From a virus: DNA of 36,505 nucleotides. The translations under genes and the position numbers were made by a program. The stretch is from the IMG/VR virus record IMGVR_UViG_3300005613_000202, positions 1 to 36,505 of that record, one strand, 5' to 3'. Shown one piece after another: positions 1 through 6,217 of this stretch (positions within the stretch are counted from its first letter, which is position 1; the number at the start of each line of letters is the position of its first letter). Under the pieces are notes generated by a model. That model ran no database searches and was not told the origin of the DNA. It worked only from the letters and a program-made list of their open reading frames with translations.

Positions 1-60
1 ATCGGCTATAAAATCATTGCCGTTTTGCTGCTTATCCGAAGGTTTGTTCTCTTTACTCAT
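1..60 (-). CDS. Partial copy of the 36188-36442 gene (first 20 codons)
   Basis: The start codon lies at 60-58 on the minus strand and the frame runs off the left edge after 20 codons. The sequence is identical to the beginning of the gene at 36188-36442 because it sits in the terminal repeat. In the circular molecule this is the same gene, not a second one. No function is recognised. Confidence 0.85.
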   Translation of the reverse strand, partial: MSKENKPSDKQQNGNDFIAD

Positions 61-123
61 TTTGTTTCTAATTTAAAATTTAATGCGTTTTAATCGGCAA
101 CGCTTCATAGCCGTAGCCATTAT
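1..123. repeat. Terminal direct repeat, left copy
   Basis: These 123 bases are identical to 36383-36505. The repeat cuts the 36188-36442 gene at the left edge and restores it at the right edge. It therefore reads as the overlap of a circular or circularly permuted genome, not as two functional copies. A true packaged direct terminal repeat of this length is possible but less likely. An overlap of this size could also be an assembler k-mer overlap. Confidence 0.9.
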
Positions 124-131
124 GTGTAATA

Positions 132-440
132 CTAATCCTCGTTTTCAAAAGAATCTTTTACACCACATATTTTACATTGGTCATATAGGCAAGGGTCAAA
201 CCCCATATATCCCACATAAGTACACGCAACGCCTTTTGTCTTTGGTGTGCTTCTGTAATACTTGCAAGGTTTTATCCAATATCCATCAGTAGGCTCTTTA
301 GCGTTGCGTTCTTCATCGTACTCGTAACAATACATTCCGTCAGGTATGCAATCCGTACTACGCATAACACCAAATAAACGCAATAATTTTGCGTACCTTG
401 TTTCAAGCCAATACCATAATAATCTAAGTTTCGTTCTCAT
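132..440 (-). CDS. Hypothetical cysteine-rich small protein (102 aa)
   Basis: I do not recognise this protein. It has a basic N-terminal 25 residues, followed by a section rich in Cys, Tyr and Gly with at least seven cysteines, including a final CxxC-type cluster (DQCKIC). This suggests a small metal-binding or disulphide fold, which is inference. It is the last gene of the leftward early run before the circle junction. It lies about 40 bp downstream of the 480-809 gene and has a conventional ATG start. The composition is slightly less AT-rich than the ERF/SSB genes. Confidence 0.7.
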   Translation of the reverse strand: MRTKLRLLWYWLETRYAKLLRLFGVMRSTDCIPDGMYCYEYDEERNAKEPTDGYWIKPCKYYRSTPKTKGVACTYVGYMGFDPCLYDQCKICGVKDSFENED

Positions 441-479
441 ATCTATATTTGTGTTAAATTACTGCGTTTATTCAAACCG

Positions 480-809
480 TTATAAAGCATCATAAATATT
501 TTTTTCATCCTTACTTAAATCTTCATAGCTTGGTGCTACATAATCTAACATCATCTCGCTTTCTGTAAAGTAGCTTTCATCTTTATAACCTAAATCAACT
601 TTCAAAGCTGGAGTATAAATCTTTATTCTATTTCGATACGATTTAATACGTTTAACGATTACTGAATTTTCTTTGTGAAATTTATTATTTCTTAGCTTTC
701 TAAAATCAATTTGAATCTGAGTTAACAAGTCATCTGTAACAGCAATTTCTTTGCTTATCGCTTCGTTTATCTTCTTCGTTAAGTATTCGGTGTAATGTAA
801 TGCTTTCAT
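480..809 (-). CDS. Hypothetical protein (109 aa)
   Basis: Unrecognised, charged, mostly helical-looking protein with no membrane segment. The N-terminal half is rich in Lys and Asn (residues 10-60) and the C-terminal third is acidic. Its ATG overlaps the stop of the 806-946 gene as ATGA, so the two are probably translationally coupled. Probably an early accessory protein; function unknown. Confidence 0.7.
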   Translation of the reverse strand: MKALHYTEYLTKKINEAISKEIAVTDDLLTQIQIDFRKLRNNKFHKENSVIVKRIKSYRNRIKIYTPALKVDLGYKDESYFTESEMMLDYVAPSYEDLSKDEKNIYDAL

Positions 810-946
810 TTGTTAATAGCGTTTAAGTATTGAAGATAAAGGTCTACATTAAAAGAACCCCCTTTTGTTTCTGCTGAACTTTTTTTAGTCCAATATTTTA
901 CTATTTTTCCTAAATTACCTCCGATGTATGTGTTTTGCTTTTTCAT
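806..946 (-). CDS. Hypothetical small basic protein (46 aa)
   Basis: The frame stays open up to 1024, but I place the start at 946 (MKKQNTYIGG). That ATG is preceded by the AAACATTTAAAA leader seen before several other leftward genes (956-967), and it avoids overlap with the 981-1307 gene. The product is lysine-rich with no recognised domain. It is coupled through ATGA to the 480-809 gene. Confidence 0.6.
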   Translation of the reverse strand: MKKQNTYIGGNLGKIVKYWTKKSSAETKGGSFNVDLYLQYLNAINK

Positions 947-980
947 AACTTTGTTTTTTAAATGTTTGTAAATATAATAA

Positions 981-1307
981 TTAATCTTCGTTAAAATAAT
1001 CTTCTTCGTCAAATCCATCAACAAAATTAATGATTTCGCTATCTATTCTATTTGATAGTTTTTTTGTTAGTCCTGTAAAACCATTTTCAATTCTCATGTA
1101 TTCAAGTCCTCCAGTTGTTGGAAAGCTTAACTCATTTTGATATTCATCTTCAAATGTTACTTCGTTTAAAGAAACTCTAATATCAATGGTTTCTGATTCC
1201 GTTTCATTTAGCTTTACGGTGTACAAACTTAAATCGTCTGCACCGTTAATTATTGCTAAATCTTTGCTTAAATAAGCTACTCCGTTGTGTACATAAAGTG
1301 TTTCCAT
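981..1307 (-). CDS. Hypothetical acidic protein (108 aa)
   Basis: Unrecognised. The sequence alternates short hydrophobic and polar stretches typical of a beta-rich fold and ends in a strongly acidic tail (last ten residues mainly D, E and N). It starts two bases after the 1310-1513 gene ends, so the two form an operon and may act together. No signal peptide or membrane segment is visible. Confidence 0.7.
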   Translation of the reverse strand: METLYVHNGVAYLSKDLAIINGADDLSLYTVKLNETESETIDIRVSLNEVTFEDEYQNELSFPTTGGLEYMRIENGFTGLTKKLSNRIDSEIINFVDGFDEEDYFNED

Positions 1308-1309
1308 AA

Positions 1310-1513
1310 TTAATCGTTTTTTGGTTGTTTTATTTGTTCTTTAATTTTTGTTTCAATATCTTCAATCTGATCATACAAAACTTCATAAAAATTTGTTCCT
1401 TTAAATTCGATTGATTCAAGGTTAATAAAAAAGTCTGATGAATTATCACTATCCATTGTATAGGTTATATCAAACTCAACGTAACCTAATGTTATTTTTC
1501 CTGTGTACTCCAT
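1310..1513 (-). CDS. Hypothetical protein (67 aa)
   Basis: Unrecognised small acidic protein. The first 40 residues look beta-stranded and the last 25 form a charged helix. The start is supported by the shared AAACATTTAAAA leader at 1524-1535. It is closely followed by the 981-1307 gene. Confidence 0.65.
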   Translation of the reverse strand: MEYTGKITLGYVEFDITYTMDSDNSSDFFINLESIEFKGTNFYEVLYDQIEDIETKIKEQIKQPKND

Positions 1514-1542
1514 AATTGTTTTTTTTTAAATGTTTAATTTAT

Positions 1543-1776
1543 TTATTGCACACCATTAAATTTGTTAGCGAAAAAAGATTTAATACCAAAACAAAATAAA
1601 TTCTCTCCCATGTTTTTCATTTGAAATGCTGACTTTGGAAACCAATTTTTGCTTCCATGAATATCTATCAATACTGCTTTTTCAGTAGATTTTTCAACAA
1701 AAGCGAAAAAATTACCTACCATGTGAATACAACCGTTAGCTTGTATTTGTTTGTTTAACTCATCTAATGCTTTCAT
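1543..1776 (-). CDS. Hypothetical protein (77 aa)
   Basis: The open frame extends to 1803, but the start is set at 1776 (MKALDEL). The upstream bases hold a promoter (1801-1832) whose expected transcription start and leader motif (1786-1797) would otherwise lie inside the gene. The protein has a short N-terminal helix and an aromatic-rich centre (VGNFFAFV, KNWFPKSAF). It resembles small phage proteins of unknown role. It is independently transcribed, because a terminator sits upstream at 1842-1869. Confidence 0.65.
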   Translation of the reverse strand: MKALDELNKQIQANGCIHMVGNFFAFVEKSTEKAVLIDIHGSKNWFPKSAFQMKNMGENLFCFGIKSFFANKFNGVQ

Positions 1777-1800
1777 AATCTTTAATTTTAAATATTTCAA

Positions 1801-1832
1801 CAAATATACAAAAACTTATTTGAATAAAACAA
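1801..1832 (-). promoter_or_regulatory. Leftward Bacteroidota-type promoter
   Basis: On the minus strand there is TTG (1832-1830), a 21-bp spacer, and TATATTTG (1808-1801). This matches the TTG / TAnnTTTG consensus of Bacteroidota promoters. It sits about 25 bp upstream of the 1543-1776 start and just after the terminator of the preceding operon. Confidence 0.7.
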
Positions 1833-1841
1833 GCATAAAAT

Positions 1842-1869
1842 AAAAAAAGGCTAAAATTAATTAGCCTTT
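1842..1869 (-). terminator. Rho-independent terminator of the ERF-SSB operon
   Basis: Perfect 9-bp stem AAAGGCTAA (1846-1854) / TTAGCCTTT (1861-1869) with a 6-base loop. On the minus strand it is followed by a run of Ts (1848-1842). It lies downstream of the SSB-like gene. Confidence 0.8.
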
Positions 1870-1930
1870 AATTGTTAAATAGAATGTAAAGTGTTAATAT
1901 TTAATTAGTTACTTAATTTATTTATTTTTA

Positions 1931-2233
1931 TTAAAAAGGTAGATCGTCTGAAGATTCACTACTTTGCGATACTTCTGGAGTAGTTTCTTCTTTAGTTGCT
2001 ACAACTATTGTACCATCAGTCCATGCTACTTTTCCGTTACCTATAAACGTTTTATTTGCTTTTGCATCACGTTCTTCTTTACTTTGGCTTAATGCTATTC
2101 CTACATTGTTACCGTACTTTGTTTCATCGTTAATACTAATAGAAAGGCTTAACCATTTCTTACCATCTTTCTCAAAGATTCTTGACTTATCTACCTTAGA
2201 CAAATCGATACTTGCATTAATTATTGCACTCAT
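1931..2233 (-). CDS. Probable single-stranded DNA-binding protein (100 aa)
   Basis: A short beta-rich N-terminal region of about 75 residues is followed by a Ser/Glu-rich linker and the C-terminal tail SSDDLPF. That tail closely resembles the acidic DDxPF tip by which bacterial and phage SSBs recruit partner proteins. The body is shorter than a classical OB-fold SSB (about 110 residues before the tail) and I see no diagnostic OB motif, so the call rests on the tail and on context. It shares an operon with the ERF annealing protein. Together they would protect and anneal single strands during replication and recombination. Confidence 0.65.
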   Translation of the reverse strand: MSAIINASIDLSKVDKSRIFEKDGKKWLSLSISINDETKYGNNVGIALSQSKEERDAKANKTFIGNGKVAWTDGTIVVATKEETTPEVSQSSESSDDLPF

Positions 2234-2239
2234 ATTTAT

Positions 2240-2398
2240 TTATTTGATTGTTAAAAATTCTTGACTAAAAATATATTCTCTGATTATTTCGTATTTTGTT
2301 TTTCCAGTTTCGATTGAATAAAAAGCTAATGCTTTCAACTCCTCCTCCGTGAATGGAATGTTTAAGGTTCTGTTACCTTTGTACTTTACTTTTTTCAT
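2240..2398 (-). CDS. Small ribbon-helix-helix-like protein (52 aa)
   Basis: Begins MKKVKYKGNRTLNIPFTEEE. A basic strand (RTLNIPF) followed by two helices (EEELKALAFYSIETG and TKYEIIREYIF) matches the layout of MetJ/Arc/CopG ribbon-helix-helix DNA-binding proteins. It fills the only gap in the ERF-SSB operon, 2 bp after the 2401-2910 gene and 6 bp before the SSB-like gene, which supports its being real. As a dimer it could bind operator DNA and is the best visible candidate for an early transcription regulator. The fold is inferred from pattern only. Confidence 0.6.
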   Translation of the reverse strand: MKKVKYKGNRTLNIPFTEEELKALAFYSIETGKTKYEIIREYIFSQEFLTIK

Positions 2399-2400
2399 AT

Positions 2401-2910
2401 TTACTTTTTTACGATTAAACTTGACTTGCTTTGTGTTACTGTTGGAAGTTCTATTACTTCTCCAGTTTCTTGATCTATTAATGATAAATTCATTTTCGCA
2501 TACGACTTGTAAGCAGTCTTATATTTTTCTTCTATTGCTTTTAACTCAGAGTTTTTTTCTTCCCATTCTGAAATTCCTTTAAATGAAAACCTGGTCGCAC
2601 CGTTTCTAACTTCATACTTTTGACCGTTAAATTCAAATGAAGATTGACCAAACTTTTCAGCTTCATCTATTGCGAATGTATCAATGCTTTTTTTAGCTTC
2701 GTTAAATACTGACTCCATTTTTTTAAAGATAGTATAAGCATCTAATGGGTTTATATTACCAATTTCAACGTCTTTAACGATGTTATTCACTATATTAGAT
2801 ACATTTGTTAGTCCAACTGTTTTAACTTGTTCTAATGCGTTTTGTGATTCTTGAGGAGTGTTTTCGTAATAATCTTCCTGTTCTCTGTCTATGTCGTAAT
2901 TTTCTCTCAT
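2401..2910 (-). CDS. Hypothetical protein of the recombination operon (169 aa)
   Basis: Unrecognised by domain. The N-terminal 35 residues are acidic and probably disordered, followed by a long helical middle (residues 40-95, 115-145) and a C-terminal segment with SLIDQETGEVIELPTV. Similar-looking proteins sit next to ERF or SSB genes in other phages, so a role in recombination or replication is likely but inferred. Its start overlaps the end of the ERF gene by four bases (ATGA). Confidence 0.65.
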   Translation of the reverse strand: MRENYDIDREQEDYYENTPQESQNALEQVKTVGLTNVSNIVNNIVKDVEIGNINPLDAYTIFKKMESVFNEAKKSIDTFAIDEAEKFGQSSFEFNGQKYEVRNGATRFSFKGISEWEEKNSELKAIEEKYKTAYKSYAKMNLSLIDQETGEVIELPTVTQSKSSLIVKK

Positions 2911-3428
2911 AATAATAATAATGCTTTAGTTTGTAATTCTGTTAACTCAAAACTTGATTTAAGTTTTTCTACTGTGTATTTACCCGTTTTTATTTGTTCT
3001 AGTGCTTTCTCAAATCTAGCATTGTCAATAGGTTGTTTAGAATGGTCGTTTGTTGCGTCAGCATCTTTTGTGTCATCAATTAAAAATAAACCGTTTAATG
3101 CGTACTTTCTAGCATAACTAGACGAACTTCCAAAACTTTGAGCAACATCCATTCCTTTACGATTAATATCTATTCCAGCTTGTGCAGTTACATTTAATTC
3201 AACTTCTGGACAATCATTGTCCCAAAATCTAGCTGAAGATTCTACAAATGTTATTCCTCCAACTTCTTTTACCTCATCAGATACATTTAAGCTACAATTA
3301 TACTTTAATAATAAAGGCTTGACAGCTTCTAGTATATCCTCACAACTTCTGTAATTATACTTTCCAAATGTGTTCCGTTGGTTTTTCGGTGCTTTTAATT
3401 CGCTTTGAATTTTTACTAATTTTTCCAT
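2907..3428 (-). CDS. erf: ERF-family single-strand annealing protein (173 aa)
   Basis: The N-terminal 130 residues fit the ERF superfamily: an initial helix with KIQSELKAPKNQ, the central NYRSCEDILEAVKPLL segment, and the hallmark SSYARKYALNGLFLIDDTKDAD near residues 115-136. ERF proteins anneal complementary single strands and promote recombination-dependent replication or genome circularisation. The start is set at 3428 (MEKLVKIQ) rather than the longer frame to 3473, because the promoter and shared leader (3437-3448) lie between. It is the first gene of an operon leading to the SSB-like gene. Confidence 0.88.
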   Translation of the reverse strand: MEKLVKIQSELKAPKNQRNTFGKYNYRSCEDILEAVKPLLLKYNCSLNVSDEVKEVGGITFVESSARFWDNDCPEVELNVTAQAGIDINRKGMDVAQSFGSSSSYARKYALNGLFLIDDTKDADATNDHSKQPIDNARFEKALEQIKTGKYTVEKLKSSFELTELQTKALLLL

Positions 3429-3451
3429 AATATACGTTTTAAATATTTCTA

Positions 3452-3481
3452 CAAAGTTAATATAAAAATACATATAAACAA
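3452..3481 (-). promoter_or_regulatory. Leftward early promoter of the ERF operon
   Basis: On the minus strand: TTG (3481-3479), 19-bp spacer, TAACTTTG (3459-3452), which is a TAnnTTTG match. It is followed by the leader motif AAATATTTAAAA (3448-3437) and then the ERF start at 3428. Confidence 0.75.
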
Positions 3482-3875
3482 GGTTTTTTTATTATTTATA
3501 ATCATTCTAAATAATTATGTAAAACCGTAAAAAAGTAAAAACTTGTAAAAACTTGAGGTGTTTTTTAACTTGTTGATTTACAATGTTTTAGTGAAAGTTG
3601 TTTTTTAGTAAGTGTTTGATTAATAACGTTTTAATGGAAATGTTAAAACTTTTTTACCTATATTGCTCTATAACAAAATATTTTTTTTTCAAAAAACACG
3701 AAATATTTTTACCTTTTCATTACTTTCTATGATTATCAATAAGTTAGACCGTAAAAACTTGTTAAACTTTTTACATCAAGTTTATACCTTTTTTACGTTT
3801 TGACTGTTTTTATTTAGAATCAATATAAATAACGATATTTTTTAATTAAAGTATTTTAAATATAAAATAATGTAG
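3482..3875. other. Gene-free AT-rich region with iteron-like repeats; candidate replication origin
   Basis: No plausible gene lies here. The motif GTAAAAACTTG occurs at 3535-3545, 3545-3555 and 3751-3761. An inverted near-copy, CAAGTTTATAC, lies at 3777-3787. The shorter core CGTAAAAAA/GGTAAAAA recurs at 3527-3534, and inverted at 3650-3658, 3706-3713 and 3789-3797. The region lies between divergent operons for recombination and replication, next to a primase/helicase gene. Iteron origin and operator array are both possible. Confidence 0.5.
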
Positions 3876-3883
3876 TATATTTG
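3876..3883 (+). promoter_or_regulatory. Rightward promoter -7 element (replication operon)
   Basis: TATATTTG matches the Bacteroidota -7 element. No clear TTG is found 19-21 bp upstream, so it may need an activator, or the AT-rich upstream repeats may compensate. Transcription would begin close to 3889, which is the first base of the structured leader. Confidence 0.55.
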
Positions 3884-3888
3884 TAAAA

Positions 3889-3972
3889 GGAACGGTCAAT
3901 TCCATATAAAGAAATTATTGTAAAATCCTTATTAAAAATGCTGTTTGACCGTGGCTTTTTAATAGGGATTTT
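3889..3972 (+). ncRNA. Structured 5' leader RNA with two hairpins and complementary loops
   Basis: Hairpin I is GGAA (3889-3892) / TTCC (3900-3903) around the 7-base loop CGGTCAA (3893-3899). Hairpin II is a 17-bp stem, 3922-3938 with 3956-3972, with one G-U pair and two more G-C pairs (3940-3941 / 3954-3955) after a bulged T. Its 12-base loop contains TTGACCG (3945-3951), the exact complement of loop I. A kissing-loop or pseudoknot interaction is therefore possible. Hairpin II has no T-run after it, so it is not a simple terminator. It precedes the endonuclease start by 24 bases. No known RNA family is recognised. Confidence 0.65.
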
Positions 3973-3996
3973 CGTGTTATATAAAAACGGTTAAAT

Positions 3997-4509
3997 ATGA
4001 GTGAAGAAGTTTGGAAAGATATACCTAATTATGAAGGTATATATCAAGTCAGTAATTTAGGAAATGTTAAAAGTTTACCAAGATTAATTATTAATAGTAA
4101 AAATAGTTTTATATCAAAAGAAAGAATATTAAAACCTGGAAAATCAAATAATGGTTATTTATTAGTTGTTTTATGTAATAATTCTAATAGAGAAACAAAA
4201 AAAATTCATCAATTAGTAGCTATTTGTTTTTTAAATCATAAAACTTGTGGTCTACAATTAGTAGTAGACCATATAAATGATGACAAATTAGATAATAGAG
4301 TTGAAAATTTACAAGTTATCACACAAAGAGAAAATTCACATAAAACTCAAGGTAAATATTCATCTAATTTTAAAGGAGTTTATTTTCACAAGAAATATAA
4401 AAAATTTTCTGCAAGTATATATATACATGGAAAAAATAATCATTTAGGTTATTTTAATACAGAACAAGAAGCAAATGAAATATATAAATTAAAAACTATT
4501 GAAATATGA
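3997..4509 (+). CDS. NUMOD4/HNH homing endonuclease (170 aa)
   Basis: An N-terminal NUMOD4 motif (EVWKDIPNYEGIYQVSNLG, residues 4-22) is followed by an HNH nuclease core. That core includes the LVAICFLNH segment, VVDHINDDKLDNR with the central His/Asn, and NLQVITQRENSHK (about residues 71-115). A C-terminal AP2-like DNA-binding segment follows (FKGVYFHKKYKKFSASI ... GYFNTEQEA). Such free-standing enzymes cut intron-less or endonuclease-less alleles and spread by repair. It lies between the leader RNA and the primase/helicase gene and overlaps the latter by ATGA. No intron halves are visible in the gene downstream. Confidence 0.9.
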   Translation: MSEEVWKDIPNYEGIYQVSNLGNVKSLPRLIINSKNSFISKERILKPGKSNNGYLLVVLCNNSNRETKKIHQLVAICFLNHKTCGLQLVVDHINDDKLDNRVENLQVITQRENSHKTQGKYSSNFKGVYFHKKYKKFSASIYIHGKNNHLGYFNTEQEANEIYKLKTIEI

Positions 4510-5936
4510 ATGATAATAATACACAACCATTCTGGTCTGTAAATCAAAATGGTAAAATTGATTTGAATAATTATCTTTTCAAAAAGTTTCTTGAAGCAAA
4601 TGACTATTTTAAAAATAAACCAAACTCAAACAGTTCATTTAATATAATAAAGAAAAATGATATTTTTTTAGAGATTAAAGATGAAACTGATTTAAAAGAT
4701 TTTATACTTAATTACATAGAAGAAAATGATTTAGGAGTAGGGGTTTATAATTTAATGTCTGGAAATCTTAAATACTTTAAGCGTGATTTTCTGTCAATGA
4801 TTAAATCTAAGGACATAGAGATAATGAAAGATACTAAAGATGATGCTTTCTTTTTTTATAATAATTGCATTGTTAACGTAAAGAAAAATGAAAAGAAAAT
4901 AATTAACTATAAAGATGTAAATATTTCAATATGGAAAGACCAGGTTATTAATAGAGATTTTATTGAAGCAGATCATCATGAAAGTCAGTTTAGGACATTT
5001 ATATGGAAAGTAAGTGGTGAGAATGTTGAACGTTACAATACCATGCAATCGGTTTTAGGTTACTTACTACATTCATATAAGACTAATTCTAATAATAGAG
5101 CTATTATATTTAATGATGAAATGATAAGCGACAACCCTAATGGTAGAAGTGGAAAGGGTTTAATTTGGAACGCACTTAAACAACTTAAAAAAGTTCAATC
5201 ATTAGATGGTAAAACATTTACTTTTAATAAATCTTTTCCTTATCAAAACGTTTCAACTGATTGTCAAATATTAGTATTTGATGATGTTGAGAGAAACTTT
5301 CATTTTGAGAGTCTTTTTTCTGTAATTACTGAGGGTATAAATATAGAGTACAAGGGTAAAGATGCAATAAGATTATCAGTAGAAGAAAGTCCTAAAATAA
5401 TAATAACAACTAACTACACTATTAAGGGTGATGGTGGCTCTCATGATGCTAGAAAGTTTGAGGTTGAAATGTCAACTTTCTTTAATGCAGATTATACTCC
5501 AGAAATGTTTTTTGGTAATAAATTATTTAATGACTGGGACGACAATGAGTGGGCTAGGTTTGATAATTATATGATGGAATGTTTGAAGAAATATTTAAAC
5601 AGTGGATTGGTAAAATCAAATACTAAAAATTTAGAAGTTAGAAAATTAATTGATAAAATAGGTCATGAACTTCATACTTTTATAGAGTCAATAAAAAGGG
5701 ATGAATGGATTAATATAAAAGCTATTTACGATAATTTTTTAGATTCTTATCCTGAGTTAAGAAAATGGTATAAACAAAATAGTTTAACTATTGGTTTAAA
5801 ATCATATTGTAAACATTATAACATTGATTATAAAACATCTACAGCTGGTGGGGTTACAAAGATATTTATTGATAGTGGTAAACAAACAGATTCAGAAGAT
5901 GATATTTGGGATGAAATACAAAAAGGTTTAAAATGA
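4506..5936 (+). CDS. Phage primase/helicase-type ATPase (DUF5906/D5-like, 476 aa)
   Basis: The C-terminal half is an SF3-like AAA+ ATPase: Walker A NGRSGKG (about residue 212), Walker B LVFDDVER (about 256), and a sensor/motif C segment IIITTNYTIKGDGGSHDAR (about 298-316) with a following arginine. The first 170 residues have no clear primase motif. Family members unwind DNA at phage or plasmid origins and often carry primase activity. Position next to the repeat-rich gene-free region supports a role as replication initiator/helicase. It is the largest replication gene here, and no DNA polymerase accompanies it. Confidence 0.85.
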   Translation: MNDNNTQPFWSVNQNGKIDLNNYLFKKFLEANDYFKNKPNSNSSFNIIKKNDIFLEIKDETDLKDFILNYIEENDLGVGVYNLMSGNLKYFKRDFLSMIKSKDIEIMKDTKDDAFFFYNNCIVNVKKNEKKIINYKDVNISIWKDQVINRDFIEADHHESQFRTFIWKVSGENVERYNTMQSVLGYLLHSYKTNSNNRAIIFNDEMISDNPNGRSGKGLIWNALKQLKKVQSLDGKTFTFNKSFPYQNVSTDCQILVFDDVERNFHFESLFSVITEGINIEYKGKDAIRLSVEESPKIIITTNYTIKGDGGSHDARKFEVEMSTFFNADYTPEMFFGNKLFNDWDDNEWARFDNYMMECLKKYLNSGLVKSNTKNLEVRKLIDKIGHELHTFIESIKRDEWINIKAIYDNFLDSYPELRKWYKQNSLTIGLKSYCKHYNIDYKTSTAGGVTKIFIDSGKQTDSEDDIWDEIQKGLK

Positions 5937-6217
5937 AAAAATATACATTAGAAGAAGTAAGAGCTTTAAAAGGTTTACCTAATGGAATTTTACAAACTAA
6001 ATTTGGTGAAATTGATAATGCTTTAGCATCAAGTTATCTTAACAAGTTAATTGTTAGAACTCAAGTGAGGTCTATTAAAGAAAAAAAAGACTATCCTATT
6101 ATTTCTGAGTTTATTTTTATTCAAGAGCAAATGGAACAAATGGAGTTTACAATAATGAAGTTAAAACAAGAAAATGAAACTTTAAACATGAAAATAAAAT
6201 ATTTAACAAATGAATAA
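5933..6217 (+). CDS. Hypothetical coiled-coil protein (94 aa)
   Basis: Unrecognised. The N-terminal half is mixed helix. Residues 60-92 form a heptad-like coiled coil (QEQMEQMEFTIMKLKQENETL), so it is probably a dimer. It overlaps the primase/helicase by ATGA and the SF2 helicase by 8 bases. This tight coupling suggests an accessory factor of one of these enzymes. Confidence 0.7.
   Translation: MKKYTLEEVRALKGLPNGILQTKFGEIDNALASSYLNKLIVRTQVRSIKEKKDYPIISEFIFIQEQMEQMEFTIMKLKQENETLNMKIKYLTNE

Noticed and set aside
445-452. Plus-strand TATATTTG near the start of the 132-440 gene
   Set aside because: It points away from the gene, there is no rightward gene after it, and no TTG at the right distance; chance match in AT-rich DNA.
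3922-3972. Hairpin II of the leader as a rho-independent terminator
   Set aside because: The stem is strong but is not followed by a T-run, and a coding operon begins 24 bases later.
3889-4509. Leader plus endonuclease as a group I intron or an HEARO/IsrB-type element
   Set aside because: No splice-site halves or intron core are seen and the downstream gene is intact; the protein is a NUMOD4-HNH-AP2 type without a RuvC domain.
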